Of a stretch of 64,000 nt of DNA, positions 24,101 to 33,219 are shown in pieces. The stretch comes from Xenopus tropicalis. Its lineage: Eukaryota; Chordata; Amphibia; Anura; Pipidae. The stretch spans positions 65,345,892 to 65,409,891 of the forward strand of contig NC_030684.2 of assembly GCF_000004195.4 (NCBI RefSeq). Direction: 5' to 3'. Below the pieces are notes generated by a model. It was not told where the DNA came from, did not search any database, and was given only the letters and a program-made list of their open reading frames with translations. The stretch's first letter is position 1. The number at the start of each line of letters is the position of its first letter. Position numbers and translations under genes: made by a program.

Positions 24101-25268
24101 TTATATAAAGAATGCAGCTGTGTAGCCATGGGGGCAGCCATTCAAAGGAGAAAAGGCACAGGCACTTAGCAGATAACAGATAAAACACTATTGTATTCTA
24201 CAGAGCTTATCCGTTATCTTCTATGTAACCTGTGCCTTTTCTCCTTTTTTCCAGCTTGAATGGCTGCCCCTGGGGCTACACAGCAGCTTATTATATATAA
24301 ACTATAGTAGAGTTACTGTAGCAAACACACAACCAGTGCAGGGCAACAGTACATTATATTTCATTTACTTTAAAACTCTTTAATTTTTTGGTGTTACTGT
24401 TCCTTTAAGCTCTCTAGCATGATTGCCTGTTAAGTAAAGGATAGCTTACAAAATCCTTCTGCTGACATTCAAAGCCCTTCACTCCTCTGTTCCTCACTAC
24501 ATTTCTTCACTTGTCTCCCTGCACGTTCCTGGTCGTCTCCTCTGCTCCTCTCAGAGCCTCCGTCTGTTTACACCATCCACACCCACTGTGCTCTCTCATC
24601 TTAAACCTTTCTATCTCGCTGCTCCTTACCTCTGGAACTCTATCCCTGAATCCCTCCGTAGGGAACACTCACCCACTCTCTTTAAGAAAAAGCTCAGCTG
24701 TTACCTTCTGGAGCACTAAGACATTATTTTGCCTATCCCTGCGCTTAAGGGCAAAGGGCCCATACCTGGTGCTCGCTTACCTTCCAATTTGTGCCTGTAT
24801 GTTACCCAACCACTTAGATTGTAAGCTCTACGGGGCAGGGACCTCCTTCCTTCCTCCTTCCCACACTTAGTGGGAACTGGGTATTAATAAATACATGGGA
24901 CAGCAAGTATCTTGCCTGTGATATTGTCAGTATCGCAATAAAATACATTGATAAATTAAAAAGGAACCCCGATCCTACCAACCCTATGAATGTAGGCAGT
25001 CACAGGTTTGCTGATTTTTGGGTTCCCATTCTTTTAGATCATGGGGGTTACCAATTGTTATTGCTGAGAGAGAGCAACTGCAATATGAATGAATGACAGG
25101 GAAGTCTATGAAGCTTCATAAAGAGGCCATAGCAACAAAGGCCCCATTTACACTCGAGCCTTTCACATGAATACGCACTACATTTTTAGCAACCGCATAC
25201 ACCTAGGCAAACACACTAGGAAGCCGTACCATTTCCAGAGCTGTCTTTCTCTCCGCCTCAGCAGCCAT
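21131..25268 (-). CDS. polr1d: RNA polymerase I/III subunit RPAC2 (AC19), complete five-exon coding region
   Basis: Smaller alpha-like subunit shared by Pol I and Pol III; it pairs with RPAC1 (POLR1C) to start enzyme assembly. Coding exons in transcript order: 25268-25230, 23553-23456, 22607-22531, 22068-21986, 21178-21131 (345 nt, 114 aa, all phases consistent). Diagnostic sequence includes [15 protein letters not shown] (the alpha-like motif), [40 protein letters not shown] and [10 protein letters not shown], matching vertebrate POLR1D throughout. The start [15 protein letters not shown] corresponds to the internal [13 protein letters not shown] of the human protein, and no upstream in-frame Met was seen, so the frog protein is shorter at its N-terminus. 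The alternative mammalian isoform exon was not found. Confidence 0.96.
21986..22068 (-). CDS. polr1d: polr1d coding exon 4
   Basis: 83 nt encoding [20 protein letters not shown] and HVLNTFE, the conserved C-terminal dimerisation region. Acceptor TTCTCCAG, donor GTGTGT. Confidence 0.95.
22531..22607 (-). CDS. polr1d: polr1d coding exon 3
   Basis: 77 nt encoding [20 protein letters not shown] and RIQTR; donor GTAAGT. It carries the FCGY..HPSE..I.IQT core typical of the alpha-like subunits. Confidence 0.96.
23456..23553 (-). CDS. polr1d: polr1d coding exon 2
   Basis: 98 nt encoding [20 protein letters not shown] and [12 protein letters not shown]; donor AA|GTAGGC. Contains the HEEDHTLGN motif that defines the family. 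Confidence 0.96.
23830..23986 (+). mobile_element. Non-LTR retrotransposon reverse transcriptase fragment, left piece
   Basis: Translates as [20 protein letters not shown] and [16 protein letters not shown], the C-terminal reverse-transcriptase region common to CR1/L2-like LINE ORF2 proteins. It is cut at 23987 by a MITE and resumes at 24409. It lies in polr1d intron 1, opposite to that gene. Confidence 0.7.
23987..24408 (+). mobile_element. T2-like MITE family B, complete, inserted in a LINE
   Basis: The long inverted ends TTAAAGGAACAGTAACACCA and TGGTGTTACTGTTCCTTTAA are flanked by TTAA. The interior also pairs (GAGAAAAGGCACAGG with CCTGTGCCTTTTCTCC). TTAAAGG termini with a TTAA target site are the signature of Xenopus T2/Kolobok MITEs. 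A partial relative is at 44680-44897. Confidence 0.85.
24409..24900 (+). mobile_element. Non-LTR retrotransposon reverse transcriptase fragment, right piece and 3' tail
   Basis: Continues the element cut at 23987. It reads [20 protein letters not shown], then [35 protein letters not shown] and [13 protein letters not shown] before a stop, after one in-frame stop near the junction. The 3' part has TTGTAAGCTCTACGGGGCAG, a tail seen on many amphibian LINE copies. A dead fragment. Confidence 0.7.
25230..25268 (-). CDS. polr1d: polr1d coding exon 1
   Basis: 13 codons, [13 protein letters not shown], with donor ATG|GTACGG. The next exon begins with VQA, restoring the KTALEMVQA sequence conserved in vertebrate POLR1D. 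Confidence 0.92.
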
Positions 25269-25420
25269 GCTTGTCTTCTCAATGTGGCATCTAACGAGCG
25301 TGCTACTAAGGCAGTCGCATTTGTGACATACGAGAGCGGTGGATTGTGGGAGTTGTAGTTCCCACGGGAATGTTTACGCTGAGAGTTAGGATAAATCACG
25401 TGACAACTGTCGCTGTCTGA
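25269..25420 (-). promoter_or_regulatory. polr1d: polr1d promoter region
   Basis: Moderately CpG-containing DNA just upstream of the start codon. 25341-25360 reads, on the - strand, AACTACAACTCCCACAATCC, a ZNF143/THAP11-type site (ACTACAnnTCCCAnnATnC), and 25396-25403 is TCACGTGA, an extended E-box for USF/TFE-class factors. Both are common in housekeeping promoters. The TSS is inferred to lie in this interval. Confidence 0.5.
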
Positions 25421-25854
25421 CGGGATAGTAAATGGAATTTGCATCTATGAGCAGCAGCGATTTTTTGTAATCACTACAACTAACCCCAGAAAGCTTTATG
25501 GCTGGGCGCAGAACGTAACTCTTTCATTAAATTGACGCTGGAAAAGCTTGTCTATACAATTAAAACTTTTGTGTTGTTCATAATAGAGACACATTTATAC
25601 AGGTCTTTATAAATAAATAATAATAATAATAACGGTCAATATTCCTCCTGAATAAAGCTTATGTAACGTTACAACTTTAAAGAGCTAGAAACCTTGAGTA
25701 TGATTCAGCTGAATTATTTTAAATTGAAATTACTCTGCCCTGTACATATATACAACTTTACTTTGAAGCACAAGTGGCATATCCCTTGCACAATTTTCAA
25801 GTTAGTACATTTTATCACAAAAACGCTTGAATACACAAACTAATTATGGAAGCA

Positions 25855-26180
25855 GGGATTTGTTTCTCAGAATGTCTATGAAGATTCTCATTCATCCAGG
25901 TCATGATATACAGTATCTAGTAGAATTAAGTCTAAAACAACTGGACTTTTCTGAGTTTTTCTTGAAAACGTTTCACCACTCATCCGAGTGGCTTCTTCAG
26001 TTCAAATGACTGGTAGGGAATTCCCCGGTATTTAAACTCTTGATGGTAGTAGAGTCACAGACATCCAATCACAATGGTTCCATTGAACTTGTTCAGTTAG
26101 GTGTTAGCTGAAACTGACAGGTGTAAGAAGGTATGATCCAATCACAATGGTACCAAGATTCTCATTGATGAAGGTGTTAA
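25855..26180 (-). mobile_element. Retroelement-like fragment, class uncertain
   Basis: The - strand carries CTGAAGAAGCCACTCGGATG, AGTGGTGAAACGTTTTC and GACCTGGATGAATGAGAATC, a string of words that recurs in dispersed retroelement ends of fish and amphibians. I cannot tell whether it is a Penelope-like or another non-LTR element. Confidence 0.4.
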
Positions 26181-26219
26181 TCCTTCAAAGTACATGACTG
26201 GAAGTGTGAAACTATGCTC

Positions 26220-26352
26220 ATGGGACTAATTGCCGTCCCACTGGCGATTTGCATTCTTGCCGGTGGGATGGAATTGCGGGGAAATTAGTCGCCCAAGGCA
26301 ACGAAGATTTGTCGTGGGGCGACTAATCTCCCCGCCTGCCACTGCCCTTAAG
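26220..26352 (+). mobile_element. Half of a Harbinger-like fold-back MITE (G-type)
   Basis: Carries AATTAGTCGCCCAAGGCAAC and GGGGCGACTAATCTCCCC and ends in CTGCCCTTAA, matching one end of elements G1 and G2. The left terminus is eroded. Confidence 0.5.
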
Positions 26353-26520
26353 AGAGTTTCCCAGAAATGGCATTTCAATTAGTGTAATCTAATGGTTACC
26401 TGTTCAAAAGCAGCTAGTAGATCCACTTTATGGGCATTCCTTTAAAAGATGCTGTATACCCTGGGTATTTTTCTTGTGATCTGTGTGCCACTTATTTGTT
26501 CTGTGTCTGAGGTAAGTTTC

Positions 26521-27046
26521 CTATTTTTCTGGCATAGCCTGTAAAACATCTGCCAAGGCTATTTCAAATTGACTGGCAATGTAGTTGCTGATACATTTGT
26601 AATACATTCGTGTTTCATCCCTGGTCTGCCCATTTAAGACCTTATCTGCCCTAATACCCATTTCTCTGATGGTTGGTGGAGAATCTGTCTTCAGCAAGTC
26701 CACTTACACAATCAATCTGCCCATGTGTCATCACTGCGCCAACTTACATCATCACTATATCCACTTATGGCACTGACCTGACTAATGATGTCACCCATAC
26801 CTAACATCTGGAGTAAGCCTTCCTGCCGGTAACTTTGATTTAAAATGTGGCAACCGCATCCCCAGGCATCCCTAAGCTACGCAGAGTGAGTGGATGAGCA
26901 GAATAACTCATGCGACCTTGATCAATATGCATAGAAGATGCCTGGGACATGGAACAAAATGGCAGCACAGAGCTCACAGGAAAGGTGGTAGGGGTAGGAG
27001 GTGTTACTGGAATCAAAGGGAAATGCCTAACAACTTGAAACCCCAA
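26521..27046 (-). pseudogene. Decayed coding-like patch, unidentified
   Basis: Two open stretches in a row on the - strand (27046-26840 and 26703-26521). The downstream one reads MGIRADKVLNGQTRDETRMY and ends ALADVLQAMPEK; the upstream one includes RMSYSAHPLTLRSLGMPGD. Amino-acid composition looks protein-like but the pieces are separated by stops and frameshifts. It may be a remnant of a transposon ORF or retropseudogene; identity is unknown. Confidence 0.25.
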
Positions 27047-29439
27047 TGAATATACTGTTCATTCTCATTTAACAGGATTAATCAGAAGATTGATTGAGTT
27101 AAGAATCCTTAGCAAAGGAAAAAAAATAGATTATGTATGTATTGACTGCCCAAACTTAGAATAAACAGCCCTAGGGTTATCTGAACACATGCAGTGGGAA
27201 GAACATGCATAGACAGTAAGGGTCGCTGACACTATTAGCCAAAAAGAGCTTGTGTGTTAAAGCGTGCCTAGCAGTATAAAATGGTCCTAAACCATAAATA
27301 TCTCAAAAATTGTTAAAGTTCATGTAAATTGCAAATGTGCTCAGAAAGTAAGTTTACAACATTTTTTTTTAGATTCCTTAAATAAAGTTCCATCATTGTC
27401 ACTCTCCCCTCCTTGCTACTGTGAAACAAATGCAACTCAATCCAGTATCTATGCCTGTTTATAGGCAATGCTCACTAGGGAAGCGGAATATGAATACAAA
27501 AGGTCACAAAAACATTGATCTTTAACGAGAAATGTTATGCTTTAAATAATAAACAAGCTCATATGATTTTCAGTAGTTCAGCTCTGCAGTTATATTATTA
27601 TTGCCAAAAGCAATAACTATAATAAAGCCATGTTACTGCATTTGACAGGGGGTGCTGAGAACTGAACTTCTTGGATACAAGAAGCTACCCTAGAATACTG
27701 TGGCCTAAACAAAGGTGACCTCCAACAATAGGATGGGGAAATTTGCATTACAATTCATATGTTGTGCCCTCTTGTAAACACTGCAGTGTATTTTCAGACC
27801 AGGGGGTACTGCAGTGAAGGGCCCCATGGCAGAGGAGAGACAGAGATTAAATTTTGAGCTGGGGGGTCCTTGAGGGAGGAGGTGCTGCTAAATCACTATT
27901 GGCAGCCCTGATTTAGACATACTGTAGTATACAGGTAGTTATAGAAAGTGATGGCTAAGTAAAATTGATTATGTATTTTCATAGTTCTATCTAAGTAACT
28001 ACCAGTATGAGTAAGACCTAAAATGTTACTATCAAATAAAGTGAATTATCATCAATGCACTTTAATCAAATAGTGCCATCTAGTGGTCACATGGTAAGCA
28101 ATACTTGCTTAGTTTTTCCTGTGCAATATGCCGACTCCAATAAAACTGATCTCCACTGCAGATCACACATGCTGTCATGTGAAGCTGCCAAACTCAGGCA
28201 CAATACACCCCACCCAGGGAAAGAAAGCAAGGTATTATATTATGTGGTGGGACTAGGGGTGTTGCTCTCCCATATTAACACAGGAATGGGAGCAGAGATA
28301 AGATTAGGGAGGACCAGTGGGCTAATATGCTCAAAGACAACCTTGCCCCAGGCTCTTTTAGGCCATTCATAGCTAGTGAATTTCACCTCCTGTACCGCTC
28401 CTATTTTGAGGCCATGATGCTGTTGCCCCCTGGGCACATGTTATTTGGCTGCTAATGTGAATTCCAGGAAGGGAAGAGAGAACATAACTTTCAGTCTTTG
28501 TTTGGTTTTACAACTTTAGCCCAGGGAGTGGGGTTAGATGTGAGACTAAGTGAATTCTGATTTGTACACTTACTCTGGGTCTTTAACTGTATATCAGCAT
28601 GACTTTTTTCTTCTGTTTTGTGATACAGAGAAAACTTTGAGAAGAGTTACTGAAACTTTGAATGTGCATGTAATTGTACAACAGGGAAGCAGGCAGGGCT
28701 CCCATCAGAAATCATGGGGCCCATACAACAAAATTATCAGCCCCCCCTTGGCCTAATGGTTAAAACAGATTGAACCCTTCAATATACTCACATAAGGATG
28801 TGAAAGAAGCAGCTCAGGCCAAAATTGCATACATGCTCTTATGCTTAAATCAGAGATATTCATTTCAATTGATATTTTTTCTGCTGAGAAAAGGCTGTTC
28901 CATATCCATCCCATGTATGTAGCGACAGAAATGACTGAGACCTACCTATCACTACACACAATTGGCAGATTCTGTGCAAAAAATGCAAATACAAGAAGTA
29001 TTTTTACACTGGCAGAGAAATTGCTCAGTGTGCGGTAAGACTTGCCTCGTTGTGTCTCTCCCCCTGTGGAGAGAAGCCGATGCAGGGCATTTGGGAGGTA
29101 TGCATTTTTTGCATTTGCTTGAGGGGTTTCAGCCCATGAATTTGTTGCTGTTTGGCCATTGGTTAACAATTCAACTAAACTTTTTTATTTACAGAAACCT
29201 TGTTCATTCTTATGTGTAAGATGGCACAGGGCCAACTTTCCATCTCAAGTGCCCAAACAAGCCTTTTTACCTAAGACTCTAAATTTTACCTGGCCCTAAA
29301 TTAAGTTTTTATCTGGCCCGTGTGCACAAAAACAGTTTCCTTTTTAGTCAGATTAGAAGAGGCTCAAATGACAGCAGGAAAAAATGTCTGGCCTCCAAAA
29401 TTGGTTATTGATTGCTTTATATGTTACTCTGTATGTCCA

Positions 29440-29512
29440 ATGTATGAAACCCACTTATTGTACAGCACTGTAGAATATGTTGGCGCTTTATAAATAAATG
29501 TTAATAATAACC
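29440..29512 (+). mobile_element. Retroelement 3' tail
   Basis: TGTACAGCACTGTAGAATAT, GTTGGCGCTTTATAAATAAA and a terminal AATAATAA run form the typical 3' end of frog LINE/SINE copies. The body of the element is not recognisable upstream. Confidence 0.6.
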
Positions 29513-30184
29513 ATAAAAGTAGAGCCTAACAGCTGAGGATTACTGCTGGTTCCCATTAGATTCTCCTAAATTAACTCATACGTTGCCCCTAAATTGCAAA
29601 AACATATTCTCCTTGTTTTCACACTGACCAGAACTCAAAATAACCGAAAGTCTGTTTATGGGTAACCATGGATGACAGTCGGTGTGATCTAACTCCTCCA
29701 TGACACCCTTTCCAGCACTGGTTTTCATTGGTGCCCTGGAACTACCTAGCGCAAAAATGACAGGGAACCAACACAAATAAAAGTCCACAGGAAACGTTTG
29801 GTCAATTTAACCCATTGTCTTTTCCTAAATTAGCCCTTCCACTGCCCCTGGCTTGAATAAAAATACTGGGGCCCTCAAACGACAAACTAAAAGATGATTT
29901 CATTATTTGACTTTGCTCTAGTTTGCATAAAAACTCCTTCCTTTTTATTAGCAATGGCCCAAGTTGAAAATTTAAGATGAAAATGTAAATCTCTTTTGAG
30001 GAAATACTGATGTCTGAAAACACGGCGGACAACCAACACGAAAACTCTCTTTTTCTATTTTTTTTTTGTGGGACTGGGAGCGGATTTATGGCCACCTCTA
30101 GCCGCTTCTCATTGTCTAATTTAATTACGGCATCTCTACTCGTCACTCCCACATGGCGGCTACGTGTGCGTCCTTGCGCTTACG

Positions 30185-30256
30185 TGCAGTTGTGACGTCA
30201 GGCTATTCCGTGAGATAGGAAGTGAGGCGCTTGCAGCTAACAGCTTTGCGGTATGT
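30185..30256 (+). promoter_or_regulatory. vamp7: vamp7 promoter and noncoding exon 1
   Basis: A local CpG-rich stretch (about 30020-30320) precedes the gene. TGACGTCA (a full CRE) is at 30193-30200 and AGGAAGTG (ETS-type) at 30217-30224. A GTAAGTA donor at 30257, or GTATGT at 30251, ends a likely 5' UTR exon that would splice to the acceptor at 33065. The TSS is inferred. Confidence 0.45.
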
Positions 30257-32768
30257 GTAAGTAGCGAACCGGGACTGCGGGCTGTTTAAGGAAAGTCGGG
30301 ACTGTTGCGCAGTTTGTACTTACGTGGATCAGCCGCCCCCTTGCTGTCAGTGAGCTGCAGACTTCAGAAGGGAGGGGATAGCTAGGGTGCATGTTCTTAC
30401 ACATATACAGCTTTATGTTTTGCTCGTTTTGTCACTGACAGCAGCGGCCAGTAATCCAAGTAAGGGCAACACCGCTGAACCTACGGGTGCTGGGACTACT
30501 GTTCCCGCCTGATGTTGCTCCTGCTTTAAGAGATACTGACGCCAGAAAGTAAATCTTTTTTTTACATCTATCATAACATTGTCTTTGCAAGAACTTTATA
30601 ATTTTGCCATAAAAATATTTGCCTGATGCGTTTACATTACCTGTCTGATCCCCTGTGTTCCTCTATGAGGGGGCAGCCATATTTGTCTGTTAGCATTAGA
30701 AGCTGTAACTGACAGGTTGGGAAGGGACAGTCAGGTTGGCAAAACAGTCAGGTTTAGGAACTTCAAGTAACAATTACTTACAAAACCAAACCTGTCAGCG
30801 AAAAACCGTCAACACAACCTATAGGGAACTTTTATGTATATTCATATTTTGAAATTAGTTTTTGGTGTCAGTATCACTTTAGCATACTTACCAATTTTAT
30901 ATTAGTCACGATGTGTGCATACCTGTTTATATATATGGCAGTGTGTGAGGTTCCATAGTGTGTAAGGGATTGATGGCAGTATGTAGGCTGAAGAATTTTG
31001 TTTTCGTGCTTGAGTCAGTGGGACCTAAGTTTTGTGAAGCCAGTTACTTGCTTAGCATTTTAATCACGCAGTTTAAATACATTTGCAATCTGGGCAATTC
31101 TATCATAAAAATGCTTCCTGCAAATTGACAAATAGCACATTTCTTTCTATTCTTCTCCTGTGCTTGTCAACCCTCAGGAGATGGCCCCACTCCTTCCATG
31201 GGAGCTGTCAGGTTCACTGGTGTGGGTTAACATCCTAATCTCCCTTCTCAGGGGCCAGTGAAATTAAAAGCCCTGCAAGCATCACATGTTCTCCTAGTTA
31301 CCCTCTCAATTGCTGCTCCTAAAGAAATAAGAGCTCTTCTCAGGAAATGCCACATTGCTGTCACTCTGAAGAACCTAGGTAATATCTCTTTAAATGTTGT
31401 ACTCTCTTATAATGAAAACAGAGGTTGTGTATAGGCATTTACAATGAAAAATTCAGGGCCTCGCCCATATAATGCAACACAACCTCTCTACCTTTTTCTT
31501 GGAAACCGGGGGTTGTTTCACCAAATAAACATGTTTCTCTAAGCAGACCAGCACAATTTGTTTTACAGTTAGATGTCTTAGCAAATCTGCAGAGCATTCA
31601 TAAAAAAGTAAAGTTAAAAATAAATTGTTTTCATGCCCGAAAAACTTGTCATGCCACTAGCCCTGTCTCAGCTGAAACCTGTGCTGTGGATTTTAGTTAG
31701 AGTGCTGACACTTCTTATTCCAACAACAAAGCAATTGTTTGCGATGATTCTTTTCAGTGAAGGAGTTCTAGGTTTGGTCACAGTCTGTTGATGTAGTTTA
31801 AGTGGTCTCCATATGTTTGTTTCACTAGGTTCAGGAGCTATTTCAGCGACTGACCATTTATAACTACAATGTAATATGAAATAAAATCCTTAGAAAAAAC
31901 AGAAGATTTTCATTGACAAATATTTGGTTAAAGCCCCCCACTTTGTGGTGCATTATTTGTTCAGTTCTTCCTGAACCTATTCTGCCAACTGGTTATCAGT
32001 AAGTAGTGCAAATGTTCTGAGGAATAGTGAGGAGTATTTGAAGTAAAATTTTCTGTATTTACCCTGTGTTTATATTATGCTAGTGAATTCAAAGCAAGCT
32101 TTGTGCTGTGTTGTGATGTATTTGATGAAAAAAAATATTTAGAAAGAGAGCTTGATCCATTGAAGTCCCAGTACTGAGCAGAAGATTATTGCATTGCACT
32201 TGTTACCTGCAAGACCCAAGCTGAAACCCAGATATAGTGCTCTAGTGACTGTAATAAAGCTAATTACAGTAACCACATCCACCCCCTTGCCTAAAAGTGG
32301 GCAGAAGCATTTTTTGGGGAAGTTGCAGCATTTTGTTTTCTAAGGCTAATTGTGTAATAACTGCTAATAGTTAAGAAATCCCATTTAAAATTTTGTTTAA
32401 GGTTGCTGCTGCCAATTGCCCCCACAATTTCTAACACAAATGCATGCAAAAATTGTGGAGCATGTATATATGAACATGCATAACATAATTCACAACATTA
32501 GATTAGAAGGTGATAGGATGCCAATACCAGCTTTGTGCTCAACAATGCCATGGTGTCCTTGCTACTTGTTAAGAGATAATAATATTACAAAATAGCTATG
32601 AGAGTGGATGAGGAATGCTTGGAACAGACAGCTTGTGTTTAGTATGTTTTTTGAATGCAGACTTTGCATGTTGGCAGAGGCTAATAATATACATATGTGC
32701 AATCATCCTTGGGTTCTCTAATGTAAATGAAGCACTAACACTCTTCCATTTAGTGTGTAAGCACTATA

Positions 32769-32944
32769 AGGGCTATGGCACACGGGGAGATTAGTCGCCC
32801 GCGACAAATCTCCCTTGTCACAGGCGACTAATCTCCCTGAAACGCCATCCCGCCCATGGGATGGCATACACGGCGCCACAATTTCCCGAAATCATGGAAG
32901 TTGCCTTGTTGCGGGCGACTAATCTCCCCATGTGTCACAGCCCT
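32769..32944 (+). mobile_element. Fold-back MITE G2 (Harbinger-like) in vamp7 intron 1
   Basis: The ends AGGGCTATGGCACACGGGGA and TCCCCATGTGTCACAGCCCT are inverted and the interior repeats GGCGACTAATCTCCC in both orientations. TAA occurs on both flanks, fitting a 3-bp Harbinger target duplication. It lies about 120 bp upstream of coding exon 1. Confidence 0.75.
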
Positions 32945-33073
32945 AAGTGTAATAGTTGGAAAAACAATTGGAGCTTTATGTTTCACATGATTTTATCGTA
33001 AGTAAATAGACTGACAAATGCTTCCTCCTAACCTATGCTAACCTGGATTATTTTTTTTGTTTCAGGTGCAAGC

Positions 33074-33219
33074 ATGGCTATCCTATTTGCTGTTGTTGCT
33101 AGAGGAACCACCATACTTGCAAAACATGCTTGGTGCGGTGGGAACTTCTTGGAGGTGACGGAGCAGATCCTAGCAAAGATCCCATCTGAAAACAACAAAC
33201 TCACTTATTCCCATGGAAG
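33074..33219 (+). CDS. vamp7: vamp7 coding exon 1
   Basis: 146 nt, first 48 codons of the longin domain, ending TYSHG. The acceptor TTTGTTTCAG at 33056-33065 leaves 8 nt of 5' UTR before the ATG. Donor AG|GTCTGT is weaker than the others in this gene. Confidence 0.95.

Larger units (their letters stand above)
25421..30180. other. polr1d-vamp7 intergenic region
   Basis: Divergent intergenic DNA. It contains AAT repeats near 25615-25632, a retroelement-like fragment (25855-26180), a half MITE (26220-26352), a decayed coding-like patch (26521-27046), and a LINE/SINE 3' tail (29440-29512). Nothing else in it could be assigned. Confidence 0.5.

Noticed and set aside
24511..24870. 119-codon ORF on the + strand
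   Set aside because: Out-of-frame reading of the LINE fragment; the reverse-transcriptase frame is a different one.
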